A program made the position numbers and the translations under genes. Below, piece by piece: positions 1 through 11,749 of a DNA stretch of 64,000 nucleotides; position 1 is the stretch's first letter, and each line of letters begins with the position of its first letter. Below the pieces are notes generated by a model. It was not told where the DNA came from. It ran no database searches and saw nothing but the letters and a program-made list of their open reading frames with translations. Origin of the DNA: Anisodus tanguticus (taxonomy: Eukaryota; Streptophyta; Magnoliopsida; Solanales; Solanaceae); the NCBI GenBank assembly GCA_034509755.1, contig CM067546.1, forward strand, positions 14,782,970 to 14,846,969. Reading direction: 5' to 3'.

Positions 1-2581
1 TCATATGCCCGAGACTCTATGGGACAAAGAAATTCGAGTTTGTAGAATATTTTTGATGCAAGAGAGTGATCAGAGTTTGGAAAATCATGATGCAATATAT
101 CCTGCAAGGTTTTTGTTGTTTTTGTATTAAAAAAAATGAAAAAGACATAATCACGCCTTGACTTTAGTTGGTTCCAATAATTAGTTGTCCATAAGAATTC
201 CCGCTATCTGCTTTCTGTCTGATCGAGATGGACTCTGGGATAATTCCTATAGCTTTGGATGGTACCTTAAACATACCTAAGTATCGACAAGATTTGTTCT
301 TCTTGCTTCAAGTAATGTTTTGAACTATATCTATCCTCATGTTTCAAGTGCCCTCACCAAAAAGAAAATCCCTTCCTCATATATATTTAGGTATTTTGAA
401 TTTTGGGACGTCTAGAAAAGTACACTCACACTAAAAAATATGTTCAATGCATATACTATTGGCTTGACCATCATGTAAGTATCCACTAATGTGAGAAACC
501 TTGACTTAGGATCACGTATGACTTGTTATCAGGTTATAATGTAGGCTTGGGGTAAAGGTAGGATATCATTTGAGGTAAGGAGTGACTAATCCTTCCTTGA
601 GCGTTGCATTATGTTCGCGCTTGGTATTTGTGTGCTTTGATGCTGATCTGCTTCAATTTGTTGTCCCTTTATTTTGTAATGACTTCCTTTGAATCTAACG
701 TTTGGAGCTTTTTCCCCTTTTCAGAGTTATTTCCTCATTTTTTTGTGTTACTATTTGTCTTGTTATTGACGGGGCTTTTGACTCATTCTTTGTGTGAAGT
801 AGTCTTTTTGTATTGTTTTCTTTTTCTCTTTGGGACTTTGCAACTTTTGTCTTTGATAACTTCAACTTGAATCTTTGTCAGCAATTTGCACATTTCTAGT
901 ATGCTCAAGAAGGTTGGGTCAAGAGAGGGATAGTGCGTGTAAGCACTTAGAAGGGGTATAGGCTAAGATGTGGTTGTCAAAGAAAAGACTTTAGGCTCAA
1001 AGGTGGAGTTCTACAAATATTGTTATTTGGAAGGCTAGAAAGGCTCAAACGGATCAAAGAAAGCATGTCTTATACAAGTGTTACTCATGATTTCGCCTCA
1101 TAAGAAAAAGCCTTGCGATCACCGGTGGATTTAAACATTTTGTGACTAAAAAAGTGTAATTTATTTACAAAAAATTATAGAATGATTTAAAATAATTATC
1201 TAACAAAATATAAATATCGTTATATACGCAAGTATGTATTAGAATAAAATTAGATAATGCTAGTACAAAATATTGTTGATATGAATAATGTCTATAGTAT
1301 ATAGAAAACACATGTATGTCAAGTGTCAAGTATACATAAAAAGAAGTGTAAAAAATGAATGTACCTCGTTGGTATTAAAGTATCTCCGTAAGTAAAAGGA
1401 GTGTATATCTATTAGTATAGAGAGTACATATCAAGAATTTCAAATTGTATAAAAATATTAAAAATGTATGTAAAGAAATGTATAAAGAATATATACTAAA
1501 GAATGAACTAATGTTTTTTCCTAAACGTCAAAAGTGTGAATTAATTAATCAAGTATTTAACCAAAGTCAATTTAATCCTTTTATGGAAGTATTTATGACA
1601 TAAGACTTGCCTAACGCAAAATGACAAGTTTTAAATTAAACACACAAGGCAACAAGTAAATAAATATTCATGCGCGACATATCGAAAATAACGTTTCCAC
1701 TACACTACGAGTTTATGCTTTGTACAATTTAATAATGTGAAATTAAATACAAACCGTTGTTTAGTGAAGAATTTTGAGTTCCTTCCGAGTGTCGTCTTCG
1801 GGATGGATCTCCGGATAACTATATAAACACTTAGTAAAAGTGTTAGTAAATAATAAATATTTATCAAAAAATGAAAATAATATATATGTATACATACAAA
1901 AATATGATTTTGATATAGGGTAAGCTCGGATGGTGTATGATGTGACACTAAGACATTAGAGGCTAAATCCATTATGGCTGGGAACGCTGGTTGATTAACC
2001 GTGTCACCTCGCCGTAGAACAAAGTTATTGCATTCTCGTCTTTATTTTTCATTGGCTTTCGCATCGCCTAAACTATTTTATTTTTCTGTCTTTTCAATGT
2101 GGAGGTCTAAAACATCGACAAATATTTTTTATTGGCCAACAAGTGTAGTATTTTTTTCAAATCAATCAATACCCAATCATAAAAACTAGCAAAATAGATT
2201 AAACAGAGCGTCAAAAAGGTCTGGGCAGCCAGAAAAATTAGCAAAACTGGTCTGAAAATTCGTAGCAGCCATGATAGTAGCGGGCTAATGGAAGATTTGT
2301 CGGAATCTGTCAAGCACGATGCAAGACAACTCAAAACAGAAGCAAAAGCAACCCAAAACAAAATATCGAGAAAAAATTATCAAAAGAAAATGTTAAAAAA
2401 TCCGTCAAACAGTCGGGAATGCTGCAAAACAATGAGCTTGCCGAAGATAGGGCCTTCACCGAATTTTCGTCTTTCGGCCAGCTTGGAATACAACACATGT
2501 GAAGGACAAATATTATATATAAAATACATAACAACACTTGTTCAACGACATCAATTCAACGGTAGATGCCTGAGCGACGTC
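1..2581. other. unassigned AT-rich intergenic DNA
   Basis: No recognisable gene was found. The ORFs present are short and compositionally driven; the one at 604-870 is merely T-rich and therefore hydrophobic in translation. The 880-1130 stretch has the feel of a decayed retroelement leader, but I could not assign it. An open frame on the plus strand from 2288 runs into the Copia-1 LTR at 2587, so its end is artefactual. The five bases at 2582-2586 (GGAAA) are the left target-site duplication of the following element. Confidence 0.5.
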
Positions 2582-2586
2582 GGAAA

Positions 2587-4130
2587 TGAAGTGTTTTGTT
2601 GGGTACAAATCATATAAGTAAGGCACAACAGAAATTTAAAATTTTTGATTCTTACTTACCCCAACAATAATTCTGGTATGGTTATACAATAAAGGAACTT
2701 GTTATATAAAACATATACTTACAAGTTAGAAAATTTGGAGTCTTTTTCTATTGTTAGGTGCACACGCGATTGCCCTTCCAATTGCAAGCTCCAAGCTTCA
2801 AGGTACTCATCCTTCGGAAAGCTAGGAAATCTAGCAGAGGCTCAAGAGAGTATTTTATTCTAAGTCTCTAAGGCTTAGAATCTTATTCTGAAAATTGGTG
2901 TGGAATAATGAAAGTGAATGCCTCTATTTATAGTTGAAAATTAGGTCAAAAACCGGATTAGGATTTGACCTTGGGTCTGGCCCAAAATCGACGCAGAGGC
3001 GCCGCGCCCCTAGGGTATGGGCGCCACGGTGCTCGACGTGCACTTGCACTGTCTCGATTTAATTTTCGTGCATTCTTAATTAAATCTAAAATCTAATTTT
3101 GACTTAATTAATGTAATCATTATTCATTTAAATGTCTCGATTCCAAATTGAACATTTTAACTACTCTATCAATACATCCTTAGATCGAAATGGACAATCG
3201 ACTTAGTGTGACCCTACAAGCCTTCTCATATTGACATTAATCAAATTAAGGTCTACGTGAAACTCCTAGATGGCGCCAGAAGACGAACTCAATATGTGAA
3301 GTACGTTTACGCGAATCCAGTAAACTTAACCTTTATGTGGTAAGATAAAATCCTTTCATTCACGACACACCTAATCAAGATTAGGATTTGTCAAGTGTCT
3401 ATCCAAATGGCTTAATCATTGTATCTCATCTATATTAGTCGACGACTAGACCATATTCTAAATATGTCTATTGCGTTGGCCAACGACTTAGTCAACCTAA
3501 TATCACTGAGAATCCGAGTGTTCTCCCGAACATACATTCTAGGACTGAATCCTAATCTTGGCTCAACTATCACCTTCAATCCACATCGTAATGTACCCAC
3601 TACAAGCCGTATCTCAACCTATAAAGCATTTGAGCTTAGGACAAGATCAAAGTACATTATTTTGTAGACAAGGCGCGTATTGACCTCAAGTCTAAGGACT
3701 TTTATCTCCCACACGCTGATCATACGTTAGACAAGTATAACAAACGGTATATCAACAGGGTATACCAATACTTCCAAAGTATCCATGTGTCCATCACGAG
3801 TAACCATTACTCATAGCAGGTAAGACATACTACATCCTCTAAGGATGTGATGCAGACCACATGTCGACTTATCACACATCATGGATATCCCATTCTCGAT
3901 GATTATTAGTCGAGGCTATTTTAAGAGTTACGCTCTATCATAAAATATCTCACTTTATTAATGACAATGTAAACTCAAGTGATGCACATTAATGAATATT
4001 TACAAACAATCAAATAATAATTCAATAATTGTAAATGCCAAAATATTAATCTTCATTAATAATAATATGAATGTGTATAAAGTACATTTGTCCTAATACA
4101 GATTGTCTCTAGAACATAAATATACTTTTA
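2587..4130 (-). repeat. Copia-1 3' LTR
   Basis: 1544 bp, near-identical to 9771-11316. Relative to the 5' LTR it carries about 45 extra bases near 2800-2846 and lacks the ~50-bp internal duplication. It contains a GC-rich patch at 2985-3045. The minus-strand start reads TA..., where the sister LTR has TG... Confidence 0.95.
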
Positions 4131-4140
4131 ATCTCCCACC
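4131..4140 (-). other. Copia-1 polypurine tract
   Basis: The minus strand reads GGTGGGAGAT directly before the 3' LTR. This is the expected position and composition for the plus-strand primer of an LTR retrotransposon. Confidence 0.8.
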
Positions 4141-4144
4141 TGGC

Positions 4145-5841
4145 CTAGAGCCAATCTCCAATATATCTAATGCCCATATTCTCAAAATGAACATTATGCT
4201 TGAATTTGGTGAATGGGTCAGCTAGATTATCGTCTGTGGGAACATAGTCTAATCTAATCTTTTCAGTCTCCACCATCTCCCTGAGTATGTGGTACTTCCT
4301 TGGTACATGCTTGTTTTTGTTGGTGGATCTTGGTTCCTTAGCTTGTGCAATCGCACCAGTGTTATCACAATAAACCGTTATTGGACAAGTGGCACTTGGA
4401 ACAACCCATAGTTCCTTCAGGAACTCAGATATTATGACAGCTTGTTTACCAGCTTCCGATCCAGCAATGTACTCAGCTTTTGTTATCGAATCAGCAATTG
4501 TAGCTTGTTTAGAACTTTTCCAGCTTCCTGCTCCAACATTGAAAATGAATGTGTAACCTGATTGAGATTTATAGTCATCAACATTTGTCTGGAAGCCAGC
4601 ATCAGTGTACCCAGTACATATTAACTTCTTTTCCCCACCATAGACTAAGAAGTAATCTTTAGTTTGTCTAAGATACTTACGAATACTCTTGACTGCCTTC
4701 CAGTGTTCTTCCCCAGGATTCTGCTGGAACTTGCAAGTCATACTAAGTGCAAAGGCCACATCTGGCCCAGTACAGGTCATGTCATACATGATCGATCCTA
4801 TAGCCGAAGCATATGGGATCCTTTTCATGCGTTCAAGTTCTATAGAATTAGAAGAACTATCCTTCTTAGATAACTTGATGCCTTGTCCCATAGGTAGATC
4901 GCCTTTCTTGGAATTTTCCATAGGAAAACGTCTAAGCACTTTGTCTATGTAGACTGACTGTGACAGCCCCAACAATCTGTTAGGTCTATCTCTATAGATC
5001 CTAATCCTCAGAATGTAGCAGGCTTCACCTAAATCCTTCATCATGAAGGTACTGGACAACCACTCTTTGACTGACTGCAGGAGAGTCTTATTGTCTCCCA
5101 TTATTAATATGTCATCTACATATATGATAATGAAGGCAATACTCCCATCCTTGCGTTTACTATAAACACATAGATTCTCTTTGCTTCTGACGAAATTAAA
5201 TGTCTTGATAGCCTTGTCAAATCAAATGTTCCAACTCCTTGAGGCTTGGTTAAGCCCATAAATGGACTTTTGTAGCTTGCATACAACATTTGGTTTTGTA
5301 GCTTTACTCAAACATCCTCAACTAGATTACGATTGAGAAAAGCAGTCTTAACGTCTATCTGCCAAATGTCATAGTCATAATATGCAGCTATTGCAAGCAA
5401 AATCCGAATAGACTTAATCTTAGTAACAGGTGAAAAGGTTTCATCATAATCGACCCTAGGCCATTATTATAACCTTTAGCCACCAGCTTTATAGGTCTGT
5501 ACCTTGCCATATGCATCAATCTTCTTCTTGAAGACCCATTTGCATCTTATGGGTCTAACCCCTGTTGGAAATTCAACCAAGTTCCAAACTTGATTTATGT
5601 ACATCGAGTCCATCTCAAATTTCATGGCTTCTTTCCATCTCTGCGAATCAATGTCTAAGATAGCTTCGTTGTATGTTGTAGGTTCATCGACATCAGGAAT
5701 ATCTATCTCATTGTGTGTTTCAACAAGGAGATTAAGTCTTTCAGGTGGACGATGAGTCCTAGTGGTCCTACGGAGTTGAGTATTCTGCGTTTCAGTGTTT
5801 GTTGCATTCTGATTGTGAGAAGGTATTTGTGTGTTGGACAA
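4145..5841 (-). pseudogene. Copia-1 pol: reverse transcriptase and RNase H (broken)
   Basis: The open part at 4145-5101 (318 codons) holds the RT thumb/connection and the copia-type RNase H. It has a YCDN motif followed by a ...NLADPFTK motif, and the pol stop lies at 4145-4147. The catalytic YVDD motif lies at about 5107-5121, just before the internal Met that opens this ORF. The N-terminal RT part lies at 5476-5841, including a WKEAM...F motif and CKWVFKKK. Between 5101 and 5475 the RT core (a DVKTAFLN-like motif) is readable but is cut by stop codons and a frameshift. The product would have copied element RNA to cDNA and degraded the RNA strand. Confidence 0.9.
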
Positions 5842-6074
5842 TCCATCACTTTGAGAGTTTTCAGGAATGTAATTTTCTGAATGGAATGATGTACAACCAT
5901 TGCATCATCTTCCATTAGTTGTGTATGAGAGCCTTGCATTTCTGCACTATCTCTCACAACACTCCCACTGGCTGAAGGGCGTACTCTAAGTACCCAATCT
6001 TAACCACATACTCACACTGAATCCTTGTTTAGGTCATTCAACAAGGGTTCATTTTTTGTGTTATCTTGTGGTTC

Positions 6075-6923
6075 TTAAATTTCTTCAAGTTCTATCTCTG
6101 TGCAACTATGTTCCTTGTAGACATATTCTTCTTCAAGAAAAGTTGCGTTCCTGGAAACAATGACCTTATGTTCTCCAGGAATATAGAAGTAGTATCCCTT
6201 AGTTTCTTTTGGATACCCCACGAAGTAACATTTCTCACTTTTAGATTCCAACTTGTCAGTGAGCATCTTCTTAACATATGCAGGGCACCCCCAGGGTCTC
6301 ATATGTTTAAGAGTTGGCTTCTTGCCACACCATATCTGATAGGGTGTTTTTTCTACTGACTTTGAAGGAACTCTGTTCAGAATGTATATAGAGGTTTGTA
6401 TAGCATGTCCCCAAAGGTATGTCGGTAGAGTTGAGGAGCTCATCATGGATCGAACCATATCCAATAAGGTTCGGTTTCTCCTTTCGACAACACCGTTCAT
6501 CTGTGGCGTTCTTGGAGGTGTCCATTCAGATTGGACTCTATGTAACTTTAAGTAATCTAGAAAATCCTTGCTTAAGTACTCACCTTCTCAATTCGATCGA
6601 AAGGTCTTGATACTTGTTGCAAGTTGCTTCTCTACATCCGACTTGTACTACTTGAACTTCTCAAAAGCCTCGGATTTGTGTCTCATAAGATACAGATACC
6701 CATACCTTATGAAGTCGTCAGTAAAAGTGATGAAATATGGGAAGCCTCCTTTAGCTTGAGTCGAGAATGGCCCACATAAATCAATATGGACCAACTCAAG
6801 TACCTCCTTGGCTCGCACACCTTTCCCAGAAAGTGGTTTATTGGTCATCTTTCCTCTCAAGCAAGATTCGCAGTTACCATAAGACTCCAAGTCAAATAGT
6901 TCGATATAGTCTAACTTCCTCAA
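6075..6923 (-). pseudogene. Copia-1 pol: integrase (broken)
   Basis: The segment at 6648-6923 carries the C-x-x-C half of the zinc finger, then HIDLCGPF and FTDDF, which mark the first catalytic Asp of the DDE core and its surroundings. The segment at 6075-6500 carries NGVVERRNRTLLDMVR with the catalytic Glu, followed by the integrase C-terminal region (KCYFVGYPKETKGY). The frames at 6525-6640 are interrupted. The middle catalytic Asp lies in the broken interval. Confidence 0.9.
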
Positions 6924-7001
6924 TCTTGCTATCCTTGATTCGTTGATATGACCAAGTCTGCAGTGCCATATGTATGTAGAGTTTCTATTACTTGTCTTGG
7001 C

Positions 7002-7390
7002 TCATTTATTTTGTATATTGAAAATCTCTCGACTACAGTTCAGTGTATATAATCTAGCCACAAGAGGAGCAGTTCCATATATAACATTATTAAAAGACAG
7101 TACGTGACTACCATTATAAATATATGAGGAAAAGCCCTCCATGTCCAACACTGGAATAGAAATAATATTCCTCATTAACGAGGGAACATAAAAATAATCA
7201 TTTAACACTAAATAATAGTCGGAAGGTAAATTTAATCTATAAGTCCCTACGCGCTCGAGCATCCACTCATGCTCCATTTCCAACGCGTAGGTCTACCTCT
7301 CTCAGTCCAACCTTCCTGCTATTAGTTAGCCCTCACATTTGTACAAATGTGTGAGCCACAAGCGGTATCCAATACCCAGAAATGAGAGTT
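7002..7390 (-). pseudogene. Copia-1 protease and pre-integrase region (frameshifted)
   Basis: Around 7340-7390 the minus strand encodes FWVLDTACGSH, the copia aspartic protease active site (D-T-A). It is out of frame with both the gag ORF and the following ORF at 7002-7283. The latter carries the YFYVPSLMRNIISIPVLDMEGF segment typical of the protease/GAG-pre-integrase junction. At least two frameshifts separate these parts. Confidence 0.85.
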
Positions 7391-7392
7391 GT

Positions 7393-8271
7393 TTATAGAC
7401 AATTTATTTCAATGACGTACATACCTTGTCTACCAAAGGCAGGAGCACCTGGTGCTTTTCCTTCTCCTGGTGCCATGCAGTCATTTTTCCAATGCCCCTT
7501 CCTATAGAAGTTGAGGCATTCATCCTTAGCCGCGTTCAACTTCTTCTTCACACCACTCCTGGGCTTCATAGCTGCGGGCGCAGCGATTGCCTTGCCCTTC
7601 TTCTTTTGCCAATCCTTGCCTTTCGGCTTGGGTCGGCTAGAAGAGCTCACTATGAACACAAATTTGCCTTTGGAAGTGGCAGACTCAAAGGTCTTAATCA
7701 TGTTGTGCAGCTCCGACAAAGTCGCCTTCGTTCCATTCATGTGGAAGTTCTCTATGAAGTTCTCAAAGGAACGAGGGAGATAGTTTAGGATGAGAGTGGT
7801 AGCGACATTATTTTCAAGCTTCATTCTAATTGAAGCAAGCCTCTCTATCAGCCCTATCATATTTAGCACATGCTGCGAGACCGGGCCCCCTTCATTGAGC
7901 TTACACTTGAAGAGTTCTATTAGCAACTCATATTCCATTGTCTGGGATTGAGAGTCATAGAGGCTCTTTAGGTGTTCGAGCATCTCATTGGGCCCCATGT
8001 TCTCATGCTGTCTCTGAAGTTCCATAGACATGGAAGACAGCATTACGCATTATGCCAAAGTGTCATCATCTAGATGTTTCTGGTAAGCATCTTTATCTAA
8101 TGAGGCATATTCTTCAGAATCTGTCACAAGGACTGTTGGGAACACTGTGTCCAACACGTATTCAATTTTCTCCAATCTCAATACTATTCGCAAATTCCTT
8201 AACCTGTCAAGGTAGTTCGGTCTAGTAAGTTTATTCATCTCAATCAACATTTTCAACGACAAGCGCGACAT
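7393..8271 (-). pseudogene. Copia-1 gag (one in-frame stop, altered zinc knuckle)
   Basis: It starts with the minus-strand ATG at 8271. The N-terminus has the copia Gag form LIEMNKLTRPNYLDRLRNLR. An in-frame TAA near 8050 splits it, and the same frame then continues to 7393. The region near 7490-7530 is the CCHC zinc knuckle, but it reads CLNFYRKGHWKNDC, so the second Cys is replaced by Phe. Gag would package element RNA in virus-like particles in the cytoplasm. This copy would give a truncated product. Confidence 0.88.
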
Positions 8272-9189
8272 CTTTTATAATCTGAAGAATTAGATAGACC
8301 GGAAATCAAATTCAAAATCTATTTCATATTATACACATTCATTTAGGCTAATCAACAATGCCTTTTGTTTAATTAGCTTCCACTATTTTAACATACATCT
8401 ACAACCCCATAGTAGAATATGGACCTATATTAATTGGGGTCATAATGAGCCAAGATCCAAGCCTATGCTATCTCCGCGTTTACTTTGGCTGATAACTTCA
8501 ATAACATATCTTGGTAGGTTCTAAACTGATTGCAAAACATTATTTGCAACTCTTGGTTGATCAAATATTACATTTAATATTGCGTCCTTAGACTAGTCCG
8601 ACACTTTGGTGTCAAGATTTGTCTAAGCAAGTCAACACAATTACATGACTGTGTTTATGTATCTAAGCAAACTTGGCCTTTGTGAGCAAACACTTTGGTG
8701 TAAATACCAACAAAAGTTTATCATTTACTTTTAAGTTAAAACACATCTATGAAAGAGTCTGGGTCCTCGTAGACTTAGAGAAAATGCTTTGGCATAAATA
8801 CTCGTATCGCCGAAGATGATTTTGCACTCTAACAATTATAATGGATGACATGTTTTAATATAGACTTGTATTCAAAGTTTTGGGGAATATTTTAATTCAG
8901 GGTTCTAACCAAGATCAACACTTTAATGCCACATCCAAAATGACATCATAACATCAAGCAAAACTAATAACACATATAGTTTTGGGAACCATCCACCCAA
9001 TATGCATGATAGAAGAAGGTTTAATCAAACACTGGGCGCCGCCTACCCAGACAGTTATAACGGACACTATTCTAGAAATGTAAATGACAACATTTTGATA
9101 TTTAGCACATAAACAGTATACTTATCAAATAATATACTATATACTAATAATCTTGGGTTAAACATTCTGAACTCGAAATTTTTTTTGTT

Positions 9190-9430
9190 TCTGGACAGGT
9201 GGGGGTCGCGGCGCTATTGATCAGCACCGCGGCGCCACTGAGGCAGTAGCCTTTCGGCTTTTGGAAATTTGCATTAGCGTTGTGGCGCTCCACCATGGAG
9301 TCGCGGTGCCTGTTGTCCAGTGAGTTCATATTTTCAAAACGACATATTAGTGCAGCGCCGCCGCCTTGAAACCTTAGCCAGCGCCGCGGTGCCCCTATCA
9401 TAGGGTCGCGGCGCCAACGTCCTGACAAAC
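9190..9430 (-). repeat. GC-rich repeat block in the Copia-1 leader
   Basis: Several copies of a GC-rich, self-complementary core (GCGCCGCGG or GCGGCGCC) recur through 9199-9418 in otherwise AT-rich DNA. The same core appears in both LTRs of the element (near 2990-3040 and 10125-10220). It lies between the PBS and gag, in the transcribed leader. Confidence 0.75.
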
Positions 9431-9757
9431 GTTTCTGTGTTGATTTTCAAAAATCATTCAACCCCTAAATCCAATTTAGGGATCCATTCACAGGTCCCTA
9501 ATCATCACCCATCATTATCAATAACGCTCATTCGACCATACACCGAGCAATGAGCCGGACAACGCACTTTGGCTTCGTTCGAGTTAGATTAGAATGACTT
9601 CCTCGAGTTAGCATAGGAGATAACTTAGGGTAATATCAAAAGGTCAACATTTGTTCAAGATACGTAGGATTTCAAGAAACCTCATTTTAATCTAATTTTA
9701 CGTTCAACCCATATAATTATTTTATTCAATTATTATATAACTATTAAACCAGACTGA

Positions 9758-9769
9758 GCTCTGATACCA
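9758..9769 (-). other. Copia-1 primer-binding site (tRNA-iMet)
   Basis: The minus strand reads TGGTATCAGAGC, complementary to the 3' end of initiator-Met tRNA. It is one base away from the 5' LTR end at 9771. Confidence 0.93.
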
Positions 9770-9770
9770 C

Positions 9771-11316
9771 TGAAGGGTTTTGTTGGGTACAAAGCATATA
9801 AGTAAGGCACAACGGAAGTTTAAATTTTTTGATTCTTACATACCCCAACAATAATTTTGTTATGGTTATACAACAATGGAACTTGTAATATAAAACATAT
9901 ACTTACAAGTTGGAAAATCTGGAGTCTTTTTCTACTGTTAGGTGCACATGCGGTTGCCCTACCAATTGCAAGCTCCAAGATTCGAGAGAGTATTTTATTC
10001 TAAGTCTCTAAGGCTTAGAATCTTATTCTGAAAATTGGTGTGGAATAATGAAAGTTAATGCCTCTAGTTGAAAATTAGGTCAAAAACCGGATTAGGGTTT
10101 GACCTTAGGCCTGACCCAAAATCGACGCAGAGGTGCCGCGGCCCTAGGGTATGGGCACCGCGGTGCTTGATGAATTTATGCACTGTGTCGTGGCCCTAGG
10201 GTATGGGCGTCGCGGAGCTCGACATGCACTTGCACTGTCTCGATTTAATTTTGGTGCATTCTTAATTAAATCTAAAATCCAATTTTGACTTAATTAATGT
10301 AATCATTATTCATTTAAATGTCTCGATTCCAAATCGAACATTTTAATTACACTCTCAATACATCCCTATATCGAAATGGACAATCGACATAGTGTGACCC
10401 TATAGGCCTTCTCATAATGACATTAATCAAATTAAGGTCTATGTGGAACTCCTAGACGGCGCCGGAAGACGAACTCAATATGTGAAGTACGTTTACGCAA
10501 ATCCAGTAAACTTAACCTTTATGTGGTAAGATAAAATCCTTTCATTCATGACACACCCGATCAAGCTTAGGATTTGTCAAGTGTTTATCCAAATGTCTTA
10601 ATCGTTGTATCTTATCTATATTAGTCGATGACTAGACCATATTCTAAATATGTCTATTGCATTGGCCAACGACTTAGTCAACCTAATATCACTGAGAATT
10701 CGAGTGTTTTCTCGAACATACATTCGAGGAATGAATCCTAATCTTGGCTCAACTACCACCTTCAATCCACATCGTAAAGTACCCAATACAAGACGTATCT
10801 CAACCTATAAAGCATTTGAGCTTAGGACGGGATCAAAGTACATTACTTTGTAGATAAGGTGCGTACTGACCTCAAGTCTAAGGACTTCTATCTCCCACAC
10901 GCTGATCATACGTTAGACAAGTATAACAAACGGTATATCAGCAGGGTATACCAATACTTCCAAAGTATCCATGTGTCCATCACGAGTAACCATTACTCGT
11001 AGCAGGTGAGACATACTACATCCTCTAAGGATGTGATGCAGACCACATGTCGACTTATCACACATCATGGATATCCCATTCTCGATGATCATTAGTCGAG
11101 GCTATTTTAAGAGTTACGCTCTATCATAAAATATCTCACTCTATTAATGACAATGTAAACTCAAGGGATGCATATTAATGAATATTTACAAACAATCAAA
11201 TAATAATTCAATAATTGCAAATGCCAAAATATTAATCTACATTAATAATAATATGAATGTGTATAAAGTAAATTTGTCCTAATACAGATTGTCTCTATGG
11301 CATAAATATACTTTCA
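9771..11316 (-). repeat. Copia-1 5' LTR
   Basis: 1546 bp, TG..CA on the minus strand. It carries a tandem duplication of about 52 bp at 10133-10239, built around CCCTAGGGTATGGGC, that is present once in the 3' LTR. It is followed by TSD GGAAA at 11317-11321. Confidence 0.95.
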
Positions 11317-11321
11317 GGAAA

Positions 11322-11749
11322 AGCATAACCAAGTCAGATCTGGCCTCTGGCATTACAATGATGATGGAGCAGAGGGGTAGGGGGAAGTTCATAGTGGCTG
11401 AGATGGCTAGTCACCAGAGCTCGTTTGTTGAAGCTCCGATGTTTTATGGTCGGGATGAACAGATGAGAGAGGGAGTGGTGTTTGATATGGTGATAAGTCA
11501 TAGATGGAGGTGGGGTGTTGTTTTGGGTAGTTATTAGAGCTCCTATGTGGAGGGCTGGCAGTGCGTCATTGTGGTGGTGGGTTGCGGGTATAGTGTGATG
11601 GTTGGTGGTTCTCTGCCTGATCCCATCGCAGGAGAAGATGATGAAAATGGGAATCGAATCGTGAGAGTTCACAAAGAAAAGAGCTTTTTAGATTTGGAAA
11701 TTGAGTATGAGAATAATGAAAATAAACTTTAGCCCCCTCCACTTCTTTT
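11322..11749. other. unassigned flank, possibly low-copy DNA
   Basis: Relatively GC-rich for the window, with open frames on both strands (plus 11547-11732, minus 11334-11672). I recognise no family. With 2000-2581 it formed the pre-insertion target of Copia-1. It could be a decayed gene fragment or older repeat. Confidence 0.35.

Larger units (their letters stand above)
2587..11316 (-). mobile_element. Copia-1: full-length Ty1/copia LTR retrotransposon
   Basis: The 8.7 kb element is flanked by a perfect 5-bp TSD, GGAAA, at 2582-2586 and 11317-11321. Both LTRs follow the TG..CA rule on the minus strand, apart from one mutated end (TA) in the 3' LTR. Domain order on the minus strand is gag, protease, integrase, reverse transcriptase (RT), RNase H, which is the copia order. 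The PBS matches initiator-Met tRNA and a purine tract abuts the 3' LTR. Coding regions have in-frame stops and frameshifts, so the copy is not autonomous. In my hand alignment of about 420 bp of the two LTRs I count roughly 27 differences (about 6%), which suggests an insertion a few million years old, depending on the rate assumed. Confidence 0.95.

Noticed and set aside
604..870. 88-codon hydrophobic ORF on the plus strand
   Set aside because: T-rich DNA gives Phe/Leu-rich translation; no homologous pattern, no gene context.
7426..7788. 120-codon plus-strand ORF
   Set aside because: Antisense shadow of the Copia-1 gag frame.
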